DNA of 64,000 nt from Corynebacterium hansenii (GTDB taxonomy: Bacteria > Actinomycetota > Actinomycetes > Mycobacteriales > Mycobacteriaceae). The translations under genes were made by a program, and so were the position numbers. A model generated the notes under the pieces. The model saw nothing but the letters and a program-made list of their open reading frames with translations. It did not search any database and was not told where the DNA came from. The stretch covers positions 2,170,001 to 2,234,000 of the forward strand of contig NZ_CP047211.1 of assembly GCF_030408795.1 (NCBI RefSeq). The letters are read 5' to 3'. Positions 45,752 to 55,409 of this stretch are shown piece after piece. The first letter of the stretch is position 1. The number at the start of each line of letters is the position of its first letter.

Positions 45752-47191
45752 ATGGACGAATCCCGCACCTCCCCCGGCGCCGCGCCCGATTGCGGCACCG
45801 CCTCCGACACGTTCACCGTCGATGCCCCGGCCGGGCCACTGACGGGGCGGGTGCGCGGCGGGGTGCTGCAGATCCACACGATCCCCTACGCCACCGCCGC
45901 CCCCTTCGGCCCGTCGTCGCCGGTGCCCCCGGGCCCCCACGACGGCCGCGCCCCCATCGGCGATCCCGTCGGCGACGGGTCCGGCACCCCTCTTCGCGAG
46001 GGCGTCGGCCACATGCAGCTGACCCTCACCGCGCCGCTGGCGGGGCTCCGCGCGCCCGGGGGCGAAGAGGCCGCGGGGGACGTCGGCCGGACCGCAGCCG
46101 ACCCGCACCCGTGGGGTTCCCGCCCGATCCTCCTGTGGATCCACGGCGGCCGTTTCGAGGAGGGCCACCCCTCCGAGCCGTGGTGCAGCGGCCGGCGTTT
46201 CTCCGAGGAGGGCATCGTCACCGTGTCCCTGGGTTACCGCAAGCGGCTCGACGGATTCTGGCGGAAGGCCGGCGAGGGCCGCGTCGGCGAACCCGGCGCC
46301 GCCCCCTACCGGGCGGTCGATGATCTGATCCTGGCGCTTCGGTGGGTGCGCGACAACGCCCCCGCGTTCGGCGCGGACCCGGGCAACGTGACGCTGACCG
46401 GGCAGTCGGCGGGCGCGGGCCTGGCCCTGGCGCTGGCCTCGGACCCGCGGTCGGAGGGCCTCGTGCACCGGGTCATCGCCATGTCGCCCGGGTTGTCCAG
46501 GGGTTCGGGCGGTGCTTTGCGACGGGCCCTCGGCCGCATCGGAGGAATCGGCCCGGACGGGGCTCCGTCGCCGGAGATCACCGACCGCGCCTACCGGCTC
46601 CTCGCGGCCGTGGCGCCGACGGACACGGCCGTGGGACCGCGCATCCGCGAGATCCGGCCCCGGCTGCCGTTGCTGGTGACCGCCACGAGCGAGGAGTTCC
46701 ACTTCGCGCCGCCCCTCGTCGCGGCCGATCGGCTGCCGGGAAACAGGTTCCTGGCCAGGATCATCGGCGCGGCGCACGGCGGGACGGGGCCGCTGCCGCC
46801 GGAGGCCGGCGACCGGCCGATCGGCGGGGTGATCTCGGATGCCTCCATCCGGGCCAGTGCCGTGGCGGTCGCGGATTCCTCCGCGGCCGCGGGTACGCCG
46901 ACGTGGGTGGGCGAGTTCCGGCCCGGGCGCGGCACGGGCATCGGCCCCGATGGGAAGGTGACCGACGGCGCGCCGCATTGCGTCGACCTCACGCGCTTCT
47001 TCGGCCGCGAGGACGGCCACCCGTACCACGGCGAGGTTCTGTCGTTCATCCGGACGGGCGACCCCGGCTGGCCCCGGTATTCGGCGCCCGAGCGCACCGG
47101 CCGCATCTGGTACGGCGGCGGCCACGAGGCCGTCGAAGCCGACGAACCCGACCCGTGGGGCGGGGTCCGGGCCATGTTCGGCAAACGCTGA
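45752..47191 (+). CDS. Type B carboxylesterase
   Basis: 479 aa alpha/beta hydrolase. Oxyanion motif LLWIHGGRFEEG, nucleophile elbow GQSAGAG, DDLILALRWVRDNAPAFGADPGNVTL, and a late His in FFGREDGHPYHGEVLSF. There is no signal peptide, so it is cytoplasmic. It is somewhat shorter than typical members. TACCCT at 45740-45745 ends 6 nt before the ATG (leaderless). Substrate unknown. A GTCGCAAAGC copy is embedded at 46514. Confidence 0.88.
   Translation: MDESRTSPGAAPDCGTASDTFTVDAPAGPLTGRVRGGVLQIHTIPYATAAPFGPSSPVPPGPHDGRAPIGDPVGDGSGTPLREGVGHMQLTLTAPLAGLRAPGGEEAAGDVGRTAADPHPWGSRPILLWIHGGRFEEGHPSEPWCSGRRFSEEGIVTVSLGYRKRLDGFWRKAGEGRVGEPGAAPYRAVDDLILALRWVRDNAPAFGADPGNVTLTGQSAGAGLALALASDPRSEGLVHRVIAMSPGLSRGSGGALRRALGRIGGIGPDGAPSPEITDRAYRLLAAVAPTDTAVGPRIREIRPRLPLLVTATSEEFHFAPPLVAADRLPGNRFLARIIGAAHGGTGPLPPEAGDRPIGGVISDASIRASAVAVADSSAAAGTPTWVGEFRPGRGTGIGPDGKVTDGAPHCVDLTRFFGREDGHPYHGEVLSFIRTGDPGWPRYSAPERTGRIWYGGGHEAVEADEPDPWGGVRAMFGKR
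46514..46524 (-). repeat. CGTCGCAAAGC motif inside the carboxylesterase gene
   Basis: Antisense copy with GGCC before it. The protein reads it as ALRRA with uncommon codons TTG and CGA. Confidence 0.65.
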
Positions 47192-47194
47192 CGC

Positions 47195-47290
47195 CGGATT
47201 GCGGAAACGGATTCCGGCACCGGATTCGGGCCCATTCCGGCGCCCCAATCCGGCGTCCCGTTCCGCCGCCTATTCCGGCACCCGATTCCT
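47195..47290. repeat. Degenerate repeat of the CCGGATTC/ATTCCGGC type
   Basis: Six to seven variably spaced copies fill the gap between the convergent esterase and AAA ATPase genes. Both orientations occur, so hairpins can form that may end transcription. Confidence 0.55.
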
Positions 47291-48429
47291 CAGCGCAGCG
47301 ACAGCAGGTACTCGGCGAAGTACGGCAGCGCGAACTCGAGCCGGCCGAACTGCGGGGCCCGGACCAATTCCCGTTCGATGAGCCGCGCCCGCCGGGGCGA
47401 CAACCCCTGCGGAGTCAGGCCGAGCCGCTCGGCGATCTCGCCGGTTGCCGCGGAATCTTCCCCGGTCTCCGCCATGATGTCGGCCATCGCCTCCAGCACG
47501 ATGCGCTCGCCGTCGGGCACTTCCCGCAGCGATGGCCTGTGCACCTGGGCGCCCATGCGCTCGATGGCGCGGTCGCGGATCGCGGCGACGTCGGACCGGG
47601 TTATCGCCGTGCCGTCGTCAAGCGAGGCCCGCGCCCACGCCAGCGAGCCCACCAGCTGGATCAGGTACGGGTACCCGCGCGAGATGTCCGCCGCCGCGGC
47701 CGCGGCGGCGCCGTCCATGGGGATGCCGCCGTCGGCGGAGGTGCGCGCGAGGGCGTCGATGGCGGCGTCGCGGTCGACGGGGCCGAGCTCGAGGCGTTCG
47801 GCGCGGCGGAGGAAGGTCGTGCCCTCCAGCTGGAGCAATTCGTCGATGCCGCGCGGCAGGCCGGCGGCGGCGAAGGCGACGTCGAAATCGTCGCGGATCA
47901 GGTCCTGGTAGGCGATCGCCAGCGTCTTCATGGCCGCCGGGTCCGCGCTCTGGACCTCGTCGACGGTGATCAGCAGTCCCGTGCCGCGGGCGCGGAGCAG
48001 CTCCGAAACCTCGCGCAGGCGGCCGATGAGGGTCGGCGCCGGCCTGTCGTCGGCGGGCGCGGACACGGTGATGGAGCCGAGCCCGGTGATCGACGCGCCG
48101 GTGACCGCGCGGCGGGGCGGCTCATCCGCGATGTCCGCGATGAGCGCCGGCAACGTGGTGCGCACGAGGTCGTCGACGAGCGATTCACCCACGTGCGCCC
48201 GCGCGATCACCCATCCCCGGCCGCGGGCGACGTCCTCGAGCTCGTTGAGCAGGACGGTCTTGCCGATGCCCCTCGACCCGCTGACGAGAATCGCCCGGTA
48301 GGGGCTGCCCGGCCCCTCGGCCAGGGCGAGCTCGAAATCCTCGAGAAGCCGGTCACGACCGGCCAGGACCTGCGGCGATACCCCGAACGTCGGGCGGAAG
48401 GGGTTGCGTGGGCGCGGGTGCTCGGCCAT
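47290..48429 (-). CDS. AAA/STAND-like ATPase with C-terminal winged helix
   Basis: 379 aa. After NPFRPTFGVSPQVLAGRD comes Walker A GSRGIGKT at about residues 51-58, Walker B LLITVDEVQSADP, and a sensor segment. It is like archaeal-ATPase/ORC-type P-loop proteins. The last 80 residues contain a winged helix (TGEIAERLGLTPQGLSPRRARLIERELV). This could bind DNA. AGGAG precedes the ATG by 9 nt. A striking repeat array lies just upstream. Similar proteins occur in actinobacteria as single genes of unknown role. Confidence 0.8.
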   Translation of the reverse strand: MAEHPRPRNPFRPTFGVSPQVLAGRDRLLEDFELALAEGPGSPYRAILVSGSRGIGKTVLLNELEDVARGRGWVIARAHVGESLVDDLVRTTLPALIADIADEPPRRAVTGASITGLGSITVSAPADDRPAPTLIGRLREVSELLRARGTGLLITVDEVQSADPAAMKTLAIAYQDLIRDDFDVAFAAAGLPRGIDELLQLEGTTFLRRAERLELGPVDRDAAIDALARTSADGGIPMDGAAAAAAADISRGYPYLIQLVGSLAWARASLDDGTAITRSDVAAIRDRAIERMGAQVHRPSLREVPDGERIVLEAMADIMAETGEDSAATGEIAERLGLTPQGLSPRRARLIERELVRAPQFGRLEFALPYFAEYLLSLR

Positions 48430-48501
48430 CGTCGGCGCTCCTGTCGTCGGGGCGTCGCCGCGCCCCGGGGTCGTCGGTTGGGTTGTGCTTGGCGACGTTT
48501 T

Positions 48502-48585
48502 GTTAGATCCGTTAGATCTTCATTTCTCCGTTAGATCCGTTAGATCTGCGGGTCGACGTTAGAGACGTTATATCCGCCGTCCCGC
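48502..48585 (-). promoter_or_regulatory. 28-bp operator-like array upstream of the AAA ATPase gene
   Basis: Three 28-bp units start at 48502, 48530 and 48558. Each holds two GTTAGATC-type octamers 9 bp apart (48502/48511, 48530/48539, 48558/48567). The third unit is degenerate (GTTAGAG, GTTATATC). The AT-rich block lies 73 nt before the ATPase start and probably includes its promoter. The geometry suits cooperative binding of a regulator, perhaps the ATPase itself. Confidence 0.65.
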
Positions 48586-48639
48586 GATGGGGACCGTTTT
48601 CGCGGTGCACCGCCGGTGGCGCCGAATCCGCGGAGCCGA

Positions 48640-48852
48640 TCAGAACCCCGCGTCGAGGGCGATCTGCAGGATCTGCCAGCACGCCAGCAGGGTGATCAGC
48701 GTGATCAGCACGGCCCACAGGCCGCGGTACTTCATGAAGAGGTTGTCGCCGTGCGGATCGTCATCGGGCCCGCCGCGCTCATGCATCGGGCGCGGATCGG
48801 GGCTGCCGTCCCATCGCGGGGCGGGATCGTCGTCTCGTCGCTGCGGTTCCAT
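48640..48852 (-). CDS. Small tail-anchored membrane protein, 70 aa
   Basis: Residues 1-38 are polar and rich in Asp, Arg and Pro. Residues 42-65 (LWAVLITLITLLACWQILQIAL) form a single transmembrane helix at the C-terminus. ATG 48852 was chosen since CATGAT on the minus strand ends 7 nt before it, a leaderless promoter. No family recognised. It is divergent from the PH-domain gene and lies upstream of the operator array. Confidence 0.65.
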   Translation of the reverse strand: MEPQRRDDDPAPRWDGSPDPRPMHERGGPDDDPHGDNLFMKYRGLWAVLITLITLLACWQILQIALDAGF

Positions 48853-48926
48853 GCCCCCATCATGCCGAAATCGAGCGGCCTCCACTCACCCGCCGCCGAT
48901 CCCCGGCTGCTGCTAGCTTCAATCCC

Positions 48927-49412
48927 ATGGCGCTCGACCTGCTGGATCCGGATGATCCCGAATTGACCCCAGTGTCCCCGAAACTCGCGGCCGTGCGCCG
49001 CATCTCGGCGGCCATCTGGTTCCTCCCGCCGCTCATCGCGGCGACGGCGGCGGCCGTGTTCCTGCACCCGCTGTCGTGGATCGCCGTGGCGTTGGTCGCG
49101 GCGGCGTTCGCGTGGACTCTCTGGATCATCGGCCGCCAGGTGTCGGCCCACCGCTACCGGGAGGACGCGGAGGACATGATCGTCGCCCGCGGCCGGTGGT
49201 GGCGCTCGGTCACGGTGGTCCCCTACGGGCGCATCCAGTTCATCGACATCGACGAGGGCCCGCTCCTGCGCGCGTTCGGCCTGGCCACCGTGAAGCTGAA
49301 CACCGCGTCCGCGTCGTCCGACGCACAGCTTTCGGGGATCCCGCGCGCCGAGGCCCGCGCCCTGCGCGAGCGCCTCTCCGGCCGCGCCCGCGAGAGAATG
49401 GCGGGGCTGTGA
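48927..49412 (+). CDS. Membrane-anchored PH-domain protein (YdbS-like)
   Basis: 161 aa. Two hydrophobic helices at about 27-47 and 50-70 are followed by a bPH_2 domain (YREDAEDMIVARGRWWRSVTVVPYGRIQFIDIDEGPLLRAFGLATVKLNTASASS). These proteins form pairs with YdbT-type proteins, as here. TAGCTT ends 7 nt before the ATG. Its stop overlaps the GTG of the partner gene (GTGA). Confidence 0.88.
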   Translation: MALDLLDPDDPELTPVSPKLAAVRRISAAIWFLPPLIAATAAAVFLHPLSWIAVALVAAAFAWTLWIIGRQVSAHRYREDAEDMIVARGRWWRSVTVVPYGRIQFIDIDEGPLLRAFGLATVKLNTASASSDAQLSGIPRAEARALRERLSGRARERMAGL

Positions 49413-50931
49413 CCCACCCCGAACCCCGGCCCGCGGGCCCTTCCGACGGCCACGGGGGCCCGATCGGGCCCGGCCGCCGCCGGGTCCACCCCCTCACCCC
49501 GCTGCTGGCCGGCGCACGGGCGCTGGCGGCGATCATCGCCATCATCGCGTTCAACGTGGTCCAGCAGGCGACCTTCGCGGGCGATCTGATCGAGCTGGCC
49601 ACGGGTACGGGCCCGCTCCTCTGGTTGTCGGCCACGGGCATCTCGGTGCTGGTCCTCGCCATCACCGCAGTCGCGTCATGGGTGTCCTGGCGCCACCGGT
49701 TCTTCGAGCTCGCCGACGACGAGGTCCGGATCGGCTCGGGGTGGCTGATCAGGTCGCGCCGCACCGCCCGGTTCGACCGCGTGCAGGCGGTCGACGTCAA
49801 CCAACCGCTGCTGGCGCGACTGGCGGGGCTCGGCGAAGTGAAGGTGGAAACCGCCGGCGGCGACCACTCGGACCTGACCATCCGCTTCCTCCCCCTGGAC
49901 GACTGCCGGGCGGTGCGCGCCGCGGTGCTCGAGGCGAAACGGGACACTGCGGGCGACGCGGGAGACACGGCCGCGGGAATCCACGACACGCACTTCCACG
50001 ACACGGACGACGACCCGTTCACCACCGGCGACTGGGGCGCGGCCGTGAGCCCGGCCCCCGGCTCCGCGACGGTCCTCCACGGCCCGGTCCCGCCGCCGCG
50101 CCTGTTCGGGTCGGCGATCATCGGCCCCGGACTGCTGTTGCTGGCGTTGCCCGTGGTCTTCGTCGGCGCCGCCTTCGCGGCGACGACCGCTTTCGGCCTC
50201 GGCGGGGGCGTCACGCTCGGCGAAGCCGTGGCACTGGCCATCGGCGCCGTCGCCGGCACGTCGTTCATCGGCATCGCGGTGTTTTTCGCCGGCATCGTCG
50301 CGTCGGCGTGGCAGAGGTGGAACAAATTCCACGGTTTCACCCTGTCCGCCGACGACGCCGCCGGTCGCCTCCACATCAGCGCCGCCTGACGTCGACGCGC
50401 CGCCAGACCATCCCCGTCCGACGGATCCACGCGATGCAGATCGTCGAACCCGCCTGGTGGCGGCCGCTGCACTGGGCGACCGTGCGCATCAACGTCGCCG
50501 GTTACGCCGGCGAAGGCTCGGACGTATCCACGACCCTCCTGCCGGTCGCGCCGCTGGCCGAAGCCGATGCCGTGGTCGACGGCCTCATCGGCCGCATCAC
50601 GGGGCAGCGCCACCAGCCCTCCGAAGCCCGGTGGGCGTCGCCGCGGCGCGCCGTATGGCTGTCCCCCATCGACTGGCGCAACCAGACCGTGCGCATCACC
50701 CCGCGGGCGCTGGTGGTCACCTCCGGCCGGCTGCGCCGCCGCCGGGCGGTCCTCCCCTGGTCGCGCATCCAGGGCCGCACCCTGCGACAGGGGCCCCTGT
50801 CGCGGGCGCTGTCGCTCGTCGACGTCCGCATCGACCTCGTCGGTGGCCCCGTCTCCGTCACCGCGGCACAGCTCGCGCCGGACGACGCCGCGCGCCTGGT
50901 CCGGGTGCTGGACGAACGGCGCGGCGCATAG
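49409..50931 (+). pseudogene. YdbT-like PH-domain membrane protein, split by a frameshift
   Basis: The first part, from GTG 49409 to a TGA at 50389 (326 aa), has paired membrane helices and bPH_2 domains (RFFELADDEVRIGSGWLIRSRRTARFDRVQAVDVNQPLLARLAGLGEVKVETAGG). It breaks off right after GRLHIS. The missing continuation, LTSTRRQTIPVRRIHAMQIVEPAWWRPLHWATVRINVAGYAG, follows at once in another frame and stays open to 50931. Adding one G near 50386 restores one protein of about 507 aa, the normal YdbT size. Either a recent mutation or a missing base in the read. If real, both halves could still be made separately, the second from ATG 50434. Confidence 0.82.
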
Positions 50932-50943
50932 CCGTCGCAAAGC
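50931..50943 (+). repeat. GCCGTCGCAAAGC motif upstream of treS
   Basis: Full 13-nt copy beginning on the last base of the YdbT stop codon and 64 nt before the treS start. Confidence 0.7.
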
Positions 50944-51006
50944 GGTCCGGGACGGCCCGGCATCGGCCGTCTGCGAGTTGACCGGCGTTTCCCTACGCTG
51001 GTCATC

Positions 51007-52769
<1,763 letters not shown>

Positions 52770-52773
<4 letters not shown>

Positions 52774-54230
52774 ACGACAACGGAAACGCTAACCCCACCC
52801 AGGGCGCCCGCGGCGGCGCGTCGGCCGGCCCGGACGCTTCCGGCATCGAGTTGCCCGACGTCGACCTGATCGCCTCGGAGCTGGTCCGGACGCTGCCCGC
52901 GCAGCGGTTCTTCGCCGACAAGGCCACCGGGATCGACCGTCTGGAGATTCTGGTGCGCGAACCGGCCGTCCGCGGCGACGCGGAGTCCCCGGACGTGGAC
53001 ATCCTGTTCGTGCGGGTGCATTGCGGCGATGCCGCCCCCGCGTACCTGCTGCCCATCGCGTGGGGCGACTCGCTGCCCGAGGGCCACGAGGACGCGCTGC
53101 TCGTCGCCGGCGAGGGCGTGCTCGGCTACGACGCCCTGGTCGATCCGGCTGCCGTGACGGCGCTGGGCACGACGCTGGCGGCCGAGGGCGCGCTGGGGCC
53201 GATGACGCTCCACCGCGTGCCGGGCGCCGAGCTGGCCGCGCCGGAGAAGGGCCGGCCGATGGGCGTGGAGCAGTCGAACACCTCCGTCATCTACGACGAC
53301 GTGGTGATGGTGAAGTTCTTCCGCCGCCTCCACCCGGGCACGAACGCCGACGTCGAGCTGCTGGCGGCGCTGTCGGCGGCCGAGTGCTGGTCGGTCCCGC
53401 ACCTGTACGGGTGGACGGAGCTGGAGGTCGGCGGCGAGGCGTACACGACGTCGATGCTGCAGGAGTTCGTGCCGAATTCCGCCGACGGCTGGTCGATGGC
53501 CCTGACGTCGGTGCGCGACATCATCCGCGAGGGCGACCTCCAGCCGGAGGACCTGGGCACCGATTTCGGCGTCGAGTCCGCGGCGCTGGGCGCCGCGGTG
53601 GCGGAGGTCCACGACAACCTCGCGGCGACCGTGCCGGTGCGCCGCCGGGTGTCGGGCGAGGAGCTGGTCGCGCCGATGCGGGCGCGACTGGAGCACGTGG
53701 CGGGGCTCGTCCCCCAGGTCAAGGAGCTTTACGACCCCGCGGAAGAGATCTTCGCCAAGGCGGCCGCCTCGGTCGACGCGGATGGCGTGCCGGTGCAGCG
53801 CATCCACGGCGACCTGCACCTGGGTCAGGTGCTGCGCACGCCGCGGCATTGGCTGCTCATCGACTTCGAGGGCGAGCCGTCGCGGCCGTGGGACGAGCGC
53901 CGGCTGCCGGACCATCCGCTGCGCGACGTCGCGGGCATGGTGCGCTCCTTCGATTACGCGGCGCATTACCCGCTGCTGACGGGCCGCGAGGATTCCCGCC
54001 AACAGCGCTACCGCGTCCACGAGTGGGCGGAGCGCAACGTCGGGGCGTTCCTGGACGGCTATGCGTCGACGTCGGGTCGCGACCCGCGGGACGAGGCCGC
54101 GCTGTTGGATGCGTTCATCCTGGACAAGGCCATCTACGAGTGCCTGTACGAGGCGCAGAACCGGCCGGGGTGGCTGGAGCTGCCGCTGGCCGCGGTGGCG
54201 CGGCTGCTCGAGCCCGGGGACGCGGTGTAG
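52770..54230 (+). CDS. mak: Maltokinase
   Basis: 486 aa. It phosphorylates maltose to maltose-1-phosphate in the TreS-Mak-GlgE route. The N-terminal cap domain ([20 protein letters not shown]) is followed by the kinase-like lobe with [23 protein letters not shown], catalytic [12 protein letters not shown] and IDFEGEP. The first 25 residues are low complexity. It is coupled to treS. A TTGACA promoter for the next gene begins 9 bp after its stop. Confidence 0.95.
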
Positions 54231-54238
54231 CGGCGCCC

Positions 54239-54269
54239 TTGACACTTTATAGACCGCTTGGTCTATAGT
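54239..54269 (+). promoter_or_regulatory. Promoter with McbR-type operator
   Basis: A consensus -35 TTGACA (54239-54244) and -10 TATAGT (54264-54269) enclose TATAGACCGCTTGGTCTATA (54248-54267), a perfect palindrome. Its core, TAGAC-N6-GTCTA at 54250-54265, is exactly the site described for McbR, the TetR-type repressor of sulfur amino acid genes in C. glutamicum. Binding would cover the promoter. Confidence 0.85.
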
Positions 54270-54276
54270 GGCGGCA

Positions 54277-54393
54277 GGTCCAGAGTTGCGGCGGGCTTCA
54301 CAAGGCCCCGGGACTTCATCGCCGCACGGCAACCGCGGTCCGAGCCACGGTGCCCTCCCGGGAAGACCGGCCACCGCCGCGACTTGCGGCGGT
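54277..54393 (+). ncRNA. SAM-IV-like riboswitch leader
   Basis: The leader starts with GGTC-CAGAGT and ends its aptamer with CCCGGGAAGACC (P1 GGTC 54277-54280 with GACC 54365-54368). Between them are CGGCAACC and ACGGTGCC, the S-adenosylmethionine pocket blocks shared by SAM-I and SAM-IV RNAs. The GAAGACC end fits the actinobacterial SAM-IV class. A further 8-bp hairpin (54373-54393) without T-run may be the expression platform. A GGGAGG ribosome site follows at 54409. Confidence 0.78.
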
Positions 54394-54423
54394 CGGAAGA
54401 ACTCGACCGGGAGGACGCCCGAC

Positions 54424-54918
54424 ATGCGCACGACCATCCACGCCACCCATCCGCACGACCCCGCCGCAGCCGCGGATTCGCCACACGATCCCGCCGCTGC
54501 CGCGGATTCACCCAAAGACGGCCCCGATGCCCGCAGGCTCCGATTCGCCGCAACGTGGCACCGGCGCAACGGCGGCGCCCATCCGGGCGGCGGGACGTCG
54601 TCAAGCGATCCCACCCTGCGCCCCGCCTACCCGGAGCCGATCGCCGCACCGGAGGCTCCCCCGGCAGGAGCGCTGCACGCGACGGTCGAGGGACTCACGA
54701 GTTCCGGGGACGGCGAGACCCTGATCCTGTGCGACGCCGGCGGCCGCCGCCTGCACTTCTTCCGCGAGGGACTGTTCCGCTGGTCGACGCGCACCGCCAC
54801 CGACGTCCTGCTCGACGGGGATGTCGCGCCCGGGCCGGCCCCGCGCCGCCTGTGGGTCCGGCGTCCGGGCAACGGGACGTGGTGGACCGATTCGGCGGTG
54901 TGCCACATCATCGACTGA
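54424..54918 (+). CDS. Unknown protein under McbR-type and SAM control
   Basis: 164 aa. Residues 11-30 are two copies of HDPAAAADSP, encoded by a 30-bp tandem repeat (54454-54513). Residues of about 83-164 look folded: TLILCDAGGRRLHFFREGLFRWSTRTATDVLLDG ... RRLWVRRPGNGTWWTDSAVCHIID. No family recognised and no signal peptide. Its promoter and leader imply repression when sulfur amino acids or SAM are plentiful, so it probably serves methionine or cysteine supply. GGGAGG lies 9 nt before the ATG. Loosely similar in its strand pattern to the small ORF at 59535-59690. Confidence 0.65.
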   Translation: MRTTIHATHPHDPAAAADSPHDPAAAADSPKDGPDARRLRFAATWHRRNGGAHPGGGTSSSDPTLRPAYPEPIAAPEAPPAGALHATVEGLTSSGDGETLILCDAGGRRLHFFREGLFRWSTRTATDVLLDGDVAPGPAPRRLWVRRPGNGTWWTDSAVCHIID

Positions 54919-54952
54919 GCGGGGGCTCGCCACGGGCCGCCGACCGCGATAG

Positions 54953-54995
54953 GTCAGCAAATGCTGACGGGTGCTACGGTCAGCGCATGCTGACC
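54953..54995 (+). promoter_or_regulatory. Two CmtR/ArsR-type operators
   Basis: GTCAGCAAATGCTGAC (54953-54968) and GGTCAGCGCATGCTGACC (54978-54995) are palindromes with identical half-sites. The second covers the start codon. TACGGT (54975-54980) lies between and ends 6 nt before the ATG, so bound regulator would block its own leaderless promoter. Confidence 0.82.
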
Positions 54996-55409
54996 ATTGC
55001 CCCGCGCCTCGACGTCATGCACCGGCTCGGCCGCGCCATGGCCGATCCGACGAGGTCGCGCATCCTCATGACCCTGCTCGACGGCCCCGCCTACACTGGC
55101 GAGCTCGCCGAAGAGCTCGGGCTGACGCGCACGAACGTGTCCAACCATCTGGCCTGCCTGAGGGATTGCGGCATCATCTTCGCGACCCCGGAAGGCCGCC
55201 GGACCAGGTACGACATCGCCGATCCGCACCTGCGGCAGGCGCTCAACGACCTCCTCGACGTCACGCTCGCCGTCGACGCCGACGCGCCCTGCCTCGATCC
55301 CGGGTGCACGGTGAGCGGATGCGGGGGCACGGGCGACGCCGGTGACGACGCCACCGCCACGAACGACGCCGCGGGCGCCACCGCAGCGCAGCCGGAGGCC
55401 CGCCGATGA
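54987..55409 (+). CDS. cmtR: Cd/Pb-sensing ArsR-family repressor
   Basis: 140 aa. The protein follows M. tuberculosis CmtR closely (MLTIAPRLDVMHRLGRAMADPTRSRIL, TRTNVSNHLACLRDCG). The three metal ligands of CmtR, Cys57, Cys61 and Cys102, are found at the same numbers here. A Cys/Gly and Ala/Thr tail follows. It would leave DNA when cadmium or lead binds and free the coupled P-type ATPase gene, whose ATG overlaps its stop. Confidence 0.93.
   Translation: MLTIAPRLDVMHRLGRAMADPTRSRILMTLLDGPAYTGELAEELGLTRTNVSNHLACLRDCGIIFATPEGRRTRYDIADPHLRQALNDLLDVTLAVDADAPCLDPGCTVSGCGGTGDAGDDATATNDAAGATAAQPEARR

Noticed and set aside
48502..48585. Periodic repeats read as a CRISPR array
   Set aside because: Units are 28 bp with no unique spacers between them, only three copies, and no cas genes nearby. 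An operator or iteron array fits better.
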